A stretch of DNA of 64,000 bases, taken from assembly GCF_016808095.1 (NCBI RefSeq), contig NC_068972.1, positions 8,612,001 to 8,676,000 on the forward strand, read 5' to 3'. Position numbers and translations under genes: made by a program. The notes under the pieces are model-generated. The model ran no database searches. It was not told the DNA's origin and was given only the letters and a program-made list of their open reading frames with translations. Position 1 is the first letter of the stretch. Each line of letters starts with the position of its first letter. Shown here piece after piece: positions 22,289 to 35,590 of the stretch. This DNA is from Vigna angularis (lineage: Eukaryota; Streptophyta; Magnoliopsida; Fabales; Fabaceae).

Positions 22289-25200
22289 ATATTTTCCGAA
22301 GATCAGTGAAGTGACAGACTAATCTTTCATTAAATATTAGTCATAAGTGATAATAGAATGTAAATGGGAAATATTCAATATTTAGTAGAATGGATATGCT
22401 TCAAGAAAAGCCATTGTTGTATGTATACCTATTTATTTCACTCTCCAGGTGGCTTGGTGCTTATGAACTTAATGTTTGTAGTTTTCTCAGTAGTGAGGAA
22501 ATCTTTATATTTAGTTCTGTAGGTTGAACTCAAATCAAGCACTGCTATCTTTTCGGTTGCCTTTCTTTCAGCTTTGGTTGTAGTGTGATGTGGTTTCTAA
22601 CATTTCATTATCTAAAATTTCTGTATTGAATGTTTCCTAACGAATAGGATCAAACTGTTGTTTGGTTTTCCTTTATATGCCAATGAAATTTGTAATTTTG
22701 TTCGAATGTAAGCTAAGCAGATTGACACAACACGGAAACTAAACAACTTTCCGTGATGGAACACTATTTTCATTTTGGAATGTTCTTACTCACTTGGGAT
22801 CTAGTATTATTGTTTTGTTACGTTTTTACTCTTTTAAATTGTGGGATTCTTGAAGGGAATCAATTTTGTATGTTCTTGGGTGCTCACATTGTTTTGCCAT
22901 GTTGAGAAGGTCTACTGCACCACGATTATTGGCTCTTTAGTGCCAGTAACTTTATTTTACTTTCTTCATTGCATTACAAATGAGGATTTCAACCCAAAAA
23001 AGTTGCAAGGTGCCTTTGTTCTCTTACCTGATTTATGCTAAAAGAAGGAAAGGGTCGTTGTGTATTTCTGTCCCATGAGTGAGTTTTATTTGAACTCCCC
23101 CACGTTCCTTTGATGCACATCTCATTTGCAGTTTGATGACAAAATTATGCGTTATCTGATTTGTTTCTTTTGCAGAGTAAATATGAATGGCAGAAGAACC
23201 AATTTAGCATCAGAAATTTACCCCAAAGAAAGCGCGGAAAGATATGTTTAGCTTGAGAAAATATTATTTTATCCTTTTGTTAATATTTGTTAAAATGTTG
23301 GTGTATTGCTTTAATTTTTTTAATGTAAGTGTTGAAAATAATATTTTGCTGTTTTTTTTCTGCATAAATAATTGAAAAGGGTAATAAAGTAAAATTCATT
23401 TAAGTTTTTATAATTATTAATAAATTAATTGTATAAATAGCATTTCTTATATTTGTAATATGAATGTTTCATGTGGTTTTTGATAGCAGTAGAATTATTC
23501 ATATATAAATTTGTCATTAAATATATAGTCATAATATTAGTTCATTTTTTTCAATTTTTTTATTTATTTTATGCTTATGAGTATATCTTATTATAATTGT
23601 TTTTATAAGATAACGTATCATTGAAGAAGCTGGAAAAACCAAATAAATAAATAAATATATGTATGTGTGTGTGTGTGTGTTCGTGTTCCAAAAGGTAGGT
23701 CTTTTTGTTGGTCCATTGCTGCACCACACCGTATAGGAGGAAAGTATTATTAAGGGATTTTTATTGTTTGGTGATGTGCTGCTTTTAGGAAAGGTAATAT
23801 ATATTATATTATATATTAGGGTTCTTAATTAATTAGGATTTTTAATTTCACTTTTCAATTAAGAATTAGGGATTAGTTTTAGTTATTTAAGAATTGTATA
23901 ATATGTTGTTTTTAATGTTGTAGTTCAAAACTGAAATTAAGAATCAATTTAAAGTATACATGGGAATGAATTAAATTTAATTGGGAGTAGTCTAAGTCTA
24001 TTCTATTTAGAGAACTTTGAATTGAACCTGTATTTGTATAAAATTGTTTCCTTTAACTATTTTATATATATAATGAAATATATCATATTGTTACTCGAAT
24101 TATTTTCTTTCGATTTTGTTGTGTTGTTGATCTGATATTTTAAAATTGCTGGCTGAATACATTTTCTGAATTTGTTTAAAATTTTGCCACAAATACAAAT
24201 CTATTACCATTGTGCCTGCTCTTTTACTGTTTTCAACCTTTTGTTTGTTCGTTTGTTCATTTTTGTTTCATTTTTCAATGTCAATATGATAGAGTGACAA
24301 GTGATGGAGTCCAGTTGGAAACTAAGGATTTTTTTTAAAAGTTTTTTATTTAAATATATATATATATATATTATTTTTTTTAAAACATCCATATTAAAAA
24401 GAAGACTTTTGTAATTAATATTTTGTTATTTAAAATTAAAAAAGAATTATAAAATATGAAATTTTAATATTTAGAAGGATTTTTATAGATTTACAATAAG
24501 TTAAAGGATTTCATGAACTTCAAAAAAAGCCATAACTAGTATTGTATAATTAAAGAGTGATTCAAATATTATGTATTTTGTAGAACCTTCACAAAAACCA
24601 ATTGAATGCAAAAGATTTTACCCAAAGTAAATAGTTAACTTTAGAAACACCATTTAGTCCATTCATAGGCAATCTGCCACATCAATACATTACTGTTACT
24701 TTCTTTCCAACAACGAGGAATTAGGAGAACATGATAAGCCAAAAATGAAAAAGAAAATCAGAAAACAAAACTTTAAAACACAAAAAACATTTTACACTAA
24801 TTTTTTTTAAAAGATTTAAAAAAAATTAAAAATGTATTTACGTATATAATCAATTATAAAAAAGATATAATAAAAAATATAATAAAATGTTTACGTTTTT
24901 CTATTATGATATAATAAAAAATAATAATTTTGATATTTTGTAAAGTTATATTTTAATATTTAAGAACTTATCTAAATTTATGGATTTAATTAATTAACTC
25001 GTGAATTATGTTACTGCATTGCAATTTTTTGAAATTAACATATGAACAAAAAACCATACATTGTGAATAATTATTCAAATAAATTAAACTTTAATTTTCA
25101 AATTATTTTAACACAATTTTTTCAATGTTATAAAATAATCTCATAATCAACCTTCTTTCAACTTTAACTTATACCCATTTCTATTAAATTTAGTAAAAAA

Positions 25201-26342
25201 TATTTTGATAATTTACTATATTATTCAATTAATTATTTTTATTTTATTTTATCACATCAACAAAATCAATTATAAACTTTTCACCCATTTTCCTTTCTTT
25301 CTTACTTTCTTTTCTCTCATCTAAATAAATCTAATTCTCACTATTTTCCTTTTATTTCCTACTCTAATCTGAGTCCAAAACAAAGCATTAATGTGTAATT
25401 CCATGTATATACAAATCAAAATTCCATCTATCCCAACAACAAAGAGATCAAGGGGACTATTATTTTTTAAACCAAATAAATTTTTACATATACTTTACAT
25501 TCACTATTTTACATTTTAATCGCTATTTTTTTTCTTATAAATAAAAAAAAAACTTAAAATTAATTTAAGACTTATGTGCATGAGAGGATACCCGATGATG
25601 GGGCACACATTCAAAATGAACAGAAGTTGCTCAAAAGTCACAAGATATTATATAGCATGCTTCATAAAACGTGCAATGATGTGAGACTTACTCAAACACA
25701 CACACACATTATTCAATAGTGGGTCACCTTTGTTGAACCATTCCATTCAAGATGGTACACCAAGTGGGCCAAAAATGCATAAAACCAAAAAGTCAACACT
25801 TTCTTATACTCAAAGCTTTTTGCCCTTCCTTAAACGTTTCATTTTGGGTCTTCAAGAATTACGAGACATGCTCATTCATAAGACCTATTTGCCACGCACT
25901 AATGAATCATCAATGGATAAGAACTCCAACAAAATCAAACATCATCCTTACGTTGGACATTGAAACTTGCATACACGTGTTTTTGGGATGCGGAATATAC
26001 TCTTAGTTGGTCCGCTCTGTATGTACAATGATCTTGTTAGTTTTTAAAATTAAAAGTACTCACCATTTGGTGTAGATAAGTATGTTTTAAGAAAACATAT
26101 AATTATCAAAAATTAAACATATAATCTATTTATGGACTTTTTTATTTTATTTTTATATGATGTTTAATTTGTGATAAATGGTGATTACGGACATGCATGG
26201 AGGTTGTGTGCATATCACCGACCCTGGCTGTCGAAATAACTTTTGAACTCTCCTCACTCACCTTTAGATAACTGCCACATGGTTTCAGGTCCATGTGATG
26301 TGAAATCTCTTATCATGGTTCATCAATGAGCAAATTGAAAAT
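22289..26342. other. 3' flank of RRM gene and gene-poor AT-rich sequence
   Basis: 22289 to about 23270 is moderately complex and probably holds the 3'UTR, possibly with an alternative 3' exon near 23176. After that the sequence is AT-rich with a short (TG)n run at 23662-23680 and an (AT)n run at 24355-24371. 25560-26320 is less AT-rich but contains no open frame with a recognisable domain. Confidence 0.5.
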
Positions 26343-27130
26343 GGATTAAAAAGTGTCAGGCGGGTTGACCCGGACTCATACGGACTTCCGGGTTTAAACA
26401 TATATCTGGACTCTTTTTTTGTTATGCTAGGTTAAACCTTACCTGTTTTGATTAATTTTATTTATTACAAATTTGGGTTAGATTGCAAACAATTTAATTT
26501 AATTCTTAAATGTAAGTTAAATTACCTTATAAATCTATATAGATTAAACAAGTTCGAATTGGATTAAAGATAATTGATTTATAATCCATAATAATTGTAA
26601 TTAATTTTTTATCATTTTTCTCACGTTTTTTATTATAATTATTTATTATTTTTAATTGTATAACTGATAATTTAGTATTTTTAAATATTATAATGTTATT
26701 TAATAATGTTTAAATATTTAATTTATTTGATGGTTAAGTTATGTAAATTAATACTTTAATTTTTAACTATTATTTTTATAATAATATTTTGTAGAATAAG
26801 TAAAAAAATTTATTATACTTGTATAAAATAATAAATTTTCAATTCACTTCACTTTGATTATATTACGATAAATAAATAAAATAATTAAGAAAAAACAAAA
26901 GTAATTAACTCTCGTAAACCAATCAAGTTGAATTATAAAATTTTTTACTCACAAAATAGTGAGTTAAATTAAATTGACTTATTTTCAATTTAATTCATGA
27001 TAAGATGTATGTTTGAAATATGTTGACTCAATTTAACATATTAAAAAATACTGCTGTAAAGAAAAGAAAAATTACCTACTAACTTTATTAAATAACTCGG
27101 TTAAACTTTAAACTCACTTACATACCAAGT
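26343..27130. repeat. Degenerate repeat with GGGTTGACCCG-type end
   Basis: The left part (26358-26400) has GCGGGTTGACCCGGACTCAT, like words at the ends of the elements at 40567 and 42430. The interior is extremely AT-rich. Borders and superfamily are uncertain. Confidence 0.35.
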
Positions 27131-27840
27131 TCATAGGAATTCGGATTTTTCTGAACAATATTTCTTTAAATCATATATTGGATTTTTAAAAATGTTAGAG
27201 GAAAAGAAACATGATGTGCATAAAAAAGGTTTGATGAATTACTTTCGAATACAGATAATTATAGAAAATATATTTTTTATAATATTGCTTACATTCAACA
27301 TTTAAACTATAAAACGAGTGCTTTAATCACTAATTTTTCTTTTTACTGAAAATTCAATTATCATATAAATAAATAATTTAAAAATTAATTTGATCACTAA
27401 TTCAATTATTCATAATTACTTCAGTTTTTATGATTGAAATTGGTCATTTTATATTTTTCTAATAATATAAGGGCTATATATTTTGGAAACATAAAATTCA
27501 AAAACTGTAACACTCATGAAATAATAGTAACAATTTTATTACTAGTAGTAATAAATTTATTTGTGAATGAAAAATATAATTAATGAGTTTATGTAAAAAT
27601 AAAATGTGAAAAGCTAAATAAGAAATTTTGGTAGCTTAAATGGTAGAGAATTGTGGTGATTTCAAGTATGGGTTTAAACTCTTTTCTACCTTTTTGTTTA
27701 AAAATAAATAAAATAGTGATAGTGGATAAGCACTCCACATTTGAAGTCATTATTGAGGAATCAAATATGTCAAGTGGTGATTAAAATATTAATATAATAA
27801 AATAATATTAAAAAATTGTTAAATAGTAAAATTTTTGGAC

Positions 27841-27848
27841 TATAAATA
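27841..27848 (+). promoter_or_regulatory. TATA box of outer solo LTR
   Basis: TATAAATA lies 336 bp inside the LTR. The inner LTR has the same GGCTATAAATAGCC-like context on the other strand. Confidence 0.65.
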
Positions 27849-28990
27849 GCCATGAGAGGGGAGATTATTCTGCACAAAGAGAGGAAGAATCAAGTGAGAA
27901 ATCGTTAGGAAGAAATTTTTAGTTGCAAGAAGAGTATAGGTTATTTACTATTGTTTTATTACTATTCATGCCTTGAAATTTTATGTGAATACTGTTAATG
28001 AAAAATATATGTGCTTGGTGTATATCTATCTATATTTAATTTCTGTGTTAATATTATATGTTGTTGTTTTGAATCTGTAAATAAGAAATTTGTTAAAAAC
28101 TAGTTGAGGAACACTTTGGCTAAGGAAAGACTTGGTACTTAAGTTGTCCATGATGACACACCTCTCTTTTCTGAAAGTCTACTCGTTAGGTTTTTAACTT
28201 AAATCCTATTGAACATATTAAGTATTGTTAAACTATTATGCAATATACTCAATTAGTATAAAATATATGATGGATTCATCTTTCTCGAAGGATAAGAAGA
28301 TGTCTAACCGGCTATGCCAGATTCAACTTCTTAGTTCCCCAAAATGTTTATATTAAGGTTATAATTGTGATGGTAGGATAGAGGAATTTTAAAAATCGGA
28401 GTTGGTACATCCCTGATCATAGAGCATCCCTGGTCAAATCCAGTAAGTTGTGACTAGTCATATATACTGGCGTTTATGGTGAGTTTGATTCATCAAACAT
28501 TTGATTCTTCTCCGATGACCATTTATAGTGATATTTTAGTATTGTTAATTTATTTTGTGATATATTCATTTTGTATGATTTATGTGATGATTGTATTTTA
28601 TTATATTGGATTTGAATCTATGCATCTGAACATGATATGAGTATTATGGGAAGATTTTGTAATGGTATAATATGAGTTGAGGAATATGAGCATGGTATGA
28701 GTCTCGTGGAGAGATTCTGTAATGATATGGTATTAATGTATACGTTGATGTTGAGGGTCCTGTTGTTGGAGGTTATCATGATACTCTAATAATCATCTAG
28801 TCTCAAGTAGAGAAGGATGAATTATGTGGTGAGAGGGGTAGGAGGTCCTGGTTTATGTGCCGGTTTTGGACATAATGTTGATGACTAACCTTGTGGATGA
28901 TATGAAGTATTTTGGAAGTGTATTTGTAAGAAGAAGTAGAGGTCATCACAAGTGCATAACCTCCCGTGACCGCTCATCAACATATCATCC

Positions 28991-29131
28991 GAATGAGTGT
29001 CTATTGGGTATTGTGGGATGAATGTATATTGGTATTGTGGAATGACTGTCTATTGAGTATTGTGGGATGAGTGTTTATGGGTATTGTGGGATGAGTGTCT
29101 ATTAGGAATTGTGGTATGATGGGATGAGTAT
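28991..29131 (+). repeat. Tandem repeat of about 28 bp in outer LTR
   Basis: About five units of the type GAATGAGTGTCTATTGGGTA followed by TTGTGGGAT. The inner LTR inserted at its end. Confidence 0.8.
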
Positions 29132-29624
29132 TGTAACACCCAAATATTTTAAAGGGTATTACTGATAGTAGAGACTAAATTAATTTAATATCTCATATAA
29201 ACAATCAAACTTTATTTCAATTACTCCAAAGTACAATACCAAACATACAAACTTTAAACAATATAGTCTTCACCATTGAAATTTCAACTTATAAGTTTTA
29301 CACAACATAATCTTCCCAATACAAATTTATTCTTTTTACAAAAATTCCTGAAAGTTTTTCCCCGCATCTCTCTCATCTCTAAGCTTTTTCAACCGCATCT
29401 GCAACATTATCTAATCACATATAACATGAGTTATATGATCATAGTACAAACAAATAAGGGTAAGCCAACCATATCATAAAATCATTAAACTTGTAATAAA
29501 AATATTATAATCATGTATTTTTGCAATTGATAAAATATCATTATTCCGATGTCATTAATTCATCATTATCAAAAGCATCTTCCTCATTCCCATAAATCTT
29601 ACAAGTGTACCATGCTTACTCATG

Positions 29625-29745
29625 AAGCCTTATGGTCAGACCGCTCTCTGCCTGCTTCCTTAAGCCTCACTTATATACTATGTCTTACTTTCTGAAGCCT
29701 TATGGTCAGACCCCTCTCTGCCTGCTTCTATAAACCTCAATGTTA
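29625..29745 (-). repeat. Two-copy direct repeat inside inner LTR
   Basis: GAAGCCTTATGGTCAGACC followed by a CTCTCTGCCTGCTTC run occurs at about 29625 and 29696, a period of about 71 bp. Related to no gene. Confidence 0.7.
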
Positions 29746-30716
29746 CTTTGTTCATACCAAACTCTCATGGTATAACTCGATCATACTACTCCCGGTAGTA
29801 ACATCATTTCATAAGTAATGAATTTCTCATATCCACCCCAACATTTCATAAAACCAACAATTCATACCCTCTTATCCACCTAACTCAATCATGTTCATTC
29901 TTTAATCATGAATTCATAATAACCCGTTTTGGTATCAATAAATTAAACATATTGCCAAATATCATGCTTCATATTATAAACTCATTTTGCCCATAACGAG
30001 TATAACTCAACATATTTTCACCAAACAAAGATTATGGATCAACAAAAATATATCAACATATCTTAGGAACTACATAATAAAGTCTGGGCTCAATGTAATA
30101 ACAAATAAAATATATATGAAGTTTTTACCATGATAACGTTATGCATCTACAATTGACTTATTTTATTTTATTTTCATCCTATTAGAGATCTTTCTTTACC
30201 CCAATTGGTCACCGGAGAGGACCCAGATGTCTGAACGCATCAAACTCACCTTCGACGCCAGCACATATGACTAGTCACAACTGACTGGACTAGGCCAGGG
30301 CTGCTCTATGATCAGGGATGTGCCAACTCAGGTTTTTAAGGTTCCTCTATCCTACCAACAAAGGGAGGCCCTTAATAATTTACAATTTATTTATTTAATT
30401 TATCTACCTTGTTCTCTTATGCTCTAAATCTAAAATACCTAATTTTAATATTTTACTTCCTCTCACAACAACCTCAAACAGTATCTGTATATTTAATACC
30501 CATATACAAATTATTACAGAACCCTTTCTCCAAACCTTCCAACAAGATCAATTTCAGCCAACAAACTCATTCAATAAATTCATCACAATAAACATCCATA
30601 ATAGAATTCATACAAGATAATTATAAATAATTAACAATAATAAAATATTACTATAAATGGTCATAGAAGAATACAATATTTGACAATCATAAAAATAATC
30701 TTAATATAAAATTTTA

Positions 30717-31161
30717 TGGGGAAACAAGAAGTTGAATCTGGCAGAGCCGGTTAGACAACTTCTAATCCATCCAACAATACAATATAATTAAATAACAAGA
30801 ACAATACATGTCTGGGGAAATAAGAAGTTGAATCTGGCAGAGCCGGTTAGACAACTTCTAATCCTTCCAAAAATTGCAATAAAATAAATAAGTAAAGCAA
30901 TAAATAGTTTGGGAAAACAAGAAGTTGAATCTGGCAGAGCCGGTTAGACAACTTCTAATCCTTCCAAAAATTTAATAAAATAAGTAAGGAAAGAAATAAA
31001 AAAATTTGGGGAATCAAGAAATTGAATCTGGCAGAGCCGGTTAGACAATTTCTAATCCTTCCAAACTACAATAAAAATAAATAAGGAAAACAATAAAATG
31101 TTTGGGGAAACAAGAAATTGAATCTGGCAGAGCCGGTTAGACAATTTCTAATCCTTCCAAA
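30717..31161 (-). repeat. Five hairpin-forming repeats of about 97 bp in inner LTR
   Basis: Units begin near 30717, 30814, 30911, 31007 and 31101. Each contains a hairpin of the form GAAGTTG, AAT, CTGGCAGAGCCGG, TTAGA, CAACTTC, in which the outer 7-mers pair and CTGGC pairs with GCCGG through one G-U. Units 1-3 use GAAGTTG/CAACTTC. Units 4-5 use GAAATTG/CAATTTC, so both sides changed together. The repeats lie 380-830 nt downstream of the minus-strand TATA box, so they would be in the 5' part of the element RNA. The outer LTR has a single copy at the same relative place. Confidence 0.85.
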
Positions 31162-31549
31162 TTACAAAAATAAACAACTAATAACATACAAATGGCATAA
31201 CATATTCAACATCACAATTTACAACTATCACACTCGGATATCAACACAAAAGCATACTCTCATTTAAATTCAAGATCATACATAAACAAAATATTCCATA
31301 TTCAAGATTTAAGATCAAACAAAAGCAAAATATAGCATATTCAAGACTCAAGATAATATAAAAGGAATTACTCAAAGTTAGCTCCCATTACCTCTATTCC
31401 AGACTTAGTTTCCTCTTCTCAAACCGTTCTCCGGAAACTTCCAGAATTTCCCCTCTTCAACTAGAATTTCCTCCAACTCTCTTCTCTCACAATTTCTCTA
31501 GAATTTTGGTGTAAATCTTCAGCCTCCCCCCCTTGGCTATTTATAGCCA

Positions 31550-31790
31550 AAAATTTTACTATTCATTTTTACTATTCATTTCTACTATTCACTTTTACTA
31601 TTCATTTTTACTATTCAAAAATTATTTTTTATTCACCATTCTTATCTCTGAATGATTAATTCTACGTGGAGTGTTCTCTTCCACAATTTATTTTAATATT
31701 TTTTTTTTAACCATTCACTATTCACTATTCACTATTTACTATTTACTATTTACTATTTACTATTTACTATTCACTATTCACTATTCACAT
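31550..31790 (-). repeat. ACTATTC-type short tandem repeats in U3 of inner LTR
   Basis: Five units of about 15 bp (31553-31617) and about eleven 7-mers (31712-31789), all built on ACTATTC or ACTATTT. They lie immediately upstream of the minus-strand TATA box. The outer LTR has hardly more than one such word there, so the array grew in this copy or its source. Confidence 0.8.
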
Positions 31791-31928
31791 TTCTAAAAAA
31801 ATCCTAAATAAGTTATCAAAATTTTGAAGCTCTCCCTCTAGAATTACTATAATTTTATATCCAAAAATTTACATTTTTCTATCCATTAAAATTATTATTA
31901 CTAATAAAATGCTAAAAATTACTATTAG

Positions 31929-31976
<48 letters not shown>

Positions 31977-32278
31977 ATGGGTCTTACAAGTATCTATGGT
32001 GCGATTGTTGTATGATTGTATGAGGGTGTCTGACATAATTATTATATGATGTTTGTTGAGTGTATCAAAGTAATTATGCATGTTTTATAAATGATTTGTT
32101 GCATGTTAGCTCACCCTACTTGTTTGTGTTTGTGTATGTGCAATAATCGTATAATTCGTTATACGGGAGCAGATGAAGGAATGTCGTCTGATTCAGTACC
32201 AATGAAAAAAAAGATAGAAGAATAAATTAGAAAATTCGAGTTATATTTATGAGTTTGTAGTTGAAATCTGAGTTTAAA

Positions 32279-32280
<2 letters not shown>

Positions 32281-32359
<79 letters not shown>
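32281..32359. repeat. (AC)n(AT)n compound microsatellite in outer LTR
   Basis: About 9 AC units followed by about 30 AT units. Confidence 0.9.
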
Positions 32360-32365
<6 letters not shown>

Positions 32366-32464
32366 GAATTATCAAGTGAGATTATGGGATGTTACGTTAA
32401 ATGTAATGCTACAATATATCAATTATGAATTATCAACTGTGAAATTATGGGATGTTATAAAAAC

Positions 32465-32987
32465 AATAAAAAAAGATTGTTATGTATGAAATAATTTATA
32501 TATATTAACATAAACACAGACTCAATGTGTACATACTTTTTGAATATTTATAAATTATTTAAATTTTAAAAGTAGTATTTAAAAGAAAAAAAGTTAAAAG
32601 AAATATAAAATATATATATTATAGATATATAATTATAATAGATAAAATAAATTTTAATCGTTATTATAAAAATATTATAAATATTATTATGTAAATTATA
32701 TTATGAGTAATTATTTAAATTTGAAAAAATAGTTACTAAATTAATAAAATATTAAATAACTTTTTTATAATAAATATTTATTTAAATTAAAAAAGACAGT
32801 TATTAAAATTACAAAACTGAAAAAAAAAATCATTATAAATAACTATTTAAATTTAAAAACTAGTAATTAATAGGATGAAATTAAAAAAAAACAAAAAGAG
32901 AAGACGTATTTTTTTATATATATACATTATTTTTTATAAAATATAAAATTTTATATTTTCTTTTATTTGTTAATATAAAATTTATTT

Positions 32988-33043
<56 letters not shown>

Positions 33044-35587
33044 TTTTTACTAAACTGAAAAATCACCTGTTCTAAATCCAGACCATGAACACAAGTTCAT
33101 ATCTTCTCTGTTAATAATAAATTTGTTAAAATTTCAACTTTAAACAAACTCTAAAAAGAACATCTTCTTAGAAATTTTTCCTTTCCTTAATTTTTGAACC
33201 ATTAAAAACCTGTTTTAAGTCCAGTCCAAAAATAACAGTGAAATAAATTTTACTGCAAGTGAATTAAACTATTGACGCATCCTAAATTCAGAAAATATTT
33301 AAAAAAAAACATATTTCTAAGGTAGGCTACCGGTTAGTACAGAATGCAACCGGTGATTGTACTGTTGCCAAGTTGGCATATTAATTGCATTATGCGGTTG
33401 AAAATGACACATTTTCATTACAGCCACTACTGCTGTGTTTTGTCAATATGTACAAACTGTGCTACTCCCACAACCTTGGACCAGTCACAACCCTTTTTGT
33501 TTCCTCCTTATAAAGCCAACTAAAATACCATTTCTATGTATAAATATATAAATTAAATATAAAAAACTCATACTATTAAAAAAGAAATTTAACAATATTT
33601 TTTACAGTGTTATGCTTCTTCTTCTTTTTTCAATATCGTGGTAGCTTTTCTTTTAATTGTGTTAGAAGGTTGCTAATTTGATGCACCTTACTTTAAAATA
33701 AAATAATATAATATTTCTTTATTAGATATACTATTAAAAATATTATTCAAATGACTTTTTATCATTCAAAATTTATTTACTAATAAATATAAATCATAAT
33801 GTCAATAATATACAATATTTGGAATCATGTCAACACTAATTGTAAATGATTATATTTTGCTTTTTTAAATATGATTTAATTGTTGCCGTTCAAAATAAAA
33901 AAATATCATAATTATGAAATAAAAAGACTTATTAAATCTAATAACATTTATAAAACTAAAACCATGTAATGTAAAATTAACTCTGTAAAGAAGAAAAAAG
34001 GAGGAAATATATAGTGAGTGGAAAATTGAAAAAAATGATTAAGAATAGATAGTTTCATTAAACGAATTCTTTTAAAAAATACTAAGAAAAATATAATTTT
34101 GAAACTATGTTTCTTTAAAAGTATTAATTTTTATATATTAGTAATTATTTATTTATATTTTATGTAAAGAAAAGGTTTTAAACAACCAAACAAAGAAAAA
34201 GAAATTAGAAAATTAACAACATTCACAGTATGGAAGTCTCCTAATGCATTATGCATCTTTTCTTTTCACAAACATAACCTGTAAAAATATAATATAACAT
34301 ATTACGTTATCATTATATCACAATTTCCATTTATTTTCTTTTAAATTTGTGATGAAAAAATAATTTATATATAAAAAGTTATGCTCACAAAGTTAATATT
34401 TTAAGATTTTAAACAGGAAATGGTTTGAGATATCTTAAATATGGCTTGATAATTTAAGGCTAATCAAATATTTATATTTTTGAGTTACTTACCAACTCTT
34501 TTAAGAATATATATTTGAATACGGCATTTGAATAATGACTTACATAAAACAGAAACAAGTGAGATAAAAAAAATATAAAAGTTTTCAAAATATAATGTTT
34601 ATATTCAATTTAGTATTAATTTTTGTTAGGATTAATAATTGTGTATTCGAGGTATTATCAGTTTTAAAGATTGTAGTTTTGTCACAGTTTTATCTTTAAA
34701 AAACATCTTAAAAAGTAAAAGAATAAAAAAGTATATAAATTGTCTTAGATCTCGACTCTTAAATGATGTAAGACTAATAGATATGATAAAAACAGTTTAT
34801 TTCATATGTTAGAGTCTTTTATAGTTGATATTTAGATAAAACATTGACTTTTCTTTTTGAGTCGAGGTTCAATTAGTTGTTAGTTACGACTTTTACTACT
34901 TTTGTTGTGCTCTCTTATTTTTTATTCCTGGGTTAATTGTTAAGGAATATAGACGGTGTGATGTGTTAATAAATTTTTTGGTCTTCCGTCTCCATTTAAT
35001 CTATTTTGTTGTAGTAAGTCATGTGAGTATTGTTTTTCTTTTGCATAATAGCTTTTGAGATGGAAAAAGCAAAAGGACTTAGGTATGTTTTACCACTTTT
35101 TCACATTGTTACAAGTAATAAGATTTTCAAAGAAAATGCTCTAGAGATATAATAGTAATAAGATATGAATTCAATTCACACATAATAAACTGAAACCACT
35201 CGAACTAAAAACTTTATTATAATAAATTTATAAGTCTTCATTATTGTAGTGTACTCAACTTTATTATTTTTACTAAGCATGAGATTTGGACTTATACTTA
35301 TATTTTCAATAATTTCAACAAATTTTTTCAAGTGAGTCTTTTCCTATTAGTAAATCCTTTCAACTAACAATATATTTCCATACTTTTGTATTGTCCTTTA
35401 TCATAATGAGACATGTTTGTTTGACTTTTATTAGCAAAACTTTCGATACAAGAACTTGTTTGAGTCAGTAACCATAATTAATCATATAACTTTCATACCA
35501 TTGATAGATCTTTCAAGAATGATTCATTACAAGAGACAACAATAATAATATATGAACTCAACTCATATAAATGATTGACATAACCTC
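32465..35587. other. Gene-poor AT-rich sequence
   Basis: Extremely AT-rich to 33040, including (AT)n at 32989-33041. A more complex island at about 33300-33520 (around TTGCCAAGTTGGCATATTAA) shows no open frame. The rest contains scattered words typical of decayed plant transposons but no supported border. Confidence 0.45.
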
Positions 35588-35590
35588 TAA

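Larger units (their letters stand above)
29132..31988 (-). mobile_element. Inner solo LTR, minus orientation, nested in the outer LTR
   Basis: The 2857-bp block begins TGTAACACCC and ends GGGTCTTACA on the plus strand. It is flanked by a perfect 5-bp duplication AGTAT (29127-29131 and 31989-31993). A TATA box on the minus strand (31539-31546) gives its orientation: the transcriptional start side is at 31988. It is related to the outer LTR in reverse: the words around GACTAGTCACAACTGACTGG and the GGCAGAGCCGGTTAGACA hairpin repeat occur there once in the opposite direction. No internal coding region is present, so it is a solo LTR. It is younger than the outer LTR because it interrupts it. Confidence 0.85.
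27506..32459 (+). mobile_element. Outer solo LTR, interrupted by a nested solo LTR
   Basis: Starts TGTAACACTC at 27506 and ends GGGATGTTATA at 32459, flanked by a perfect 5-bp duplication AAAAC (27501-27505 and 32460-32464). With the nested insertion and its duplication removed, it is about 2.09 kb. A TATA box at 27841-27848 gives plus orientation, and nothing coding lies between the ends, so it is a solo LTR. It includes one copy of the hairpin repeat (about 28285-28340), a 28-bp tandem array (28991-29131) and an (AC)n(AT)n run (32281-32359). A short duplication of the terminal segment occurs at 32361-32396 versus 32420-32459. Long LTRs with TGTAACAC ends are common in Tekay/Del-type chromoviruses; the clade is an inference. 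Confidence 0.8.

Noticed and set aside
27630..27700. tRNA-like string in the outer LTR (GGTAGCTTAAATGGTAGAG and a later GGGTTTAAACTC).
   Set aside because: Box-like words are present, but no cloverleaf or acceptor stem could be formed. It lies within the LTR U3.
31553..31789. CRISPR-like appearance of the regular short repeats.
   Set aside because: The repeats are contiguous 7- and 15-mers without unique spacers, in a plant LTR. This is a simple tandem expansion.
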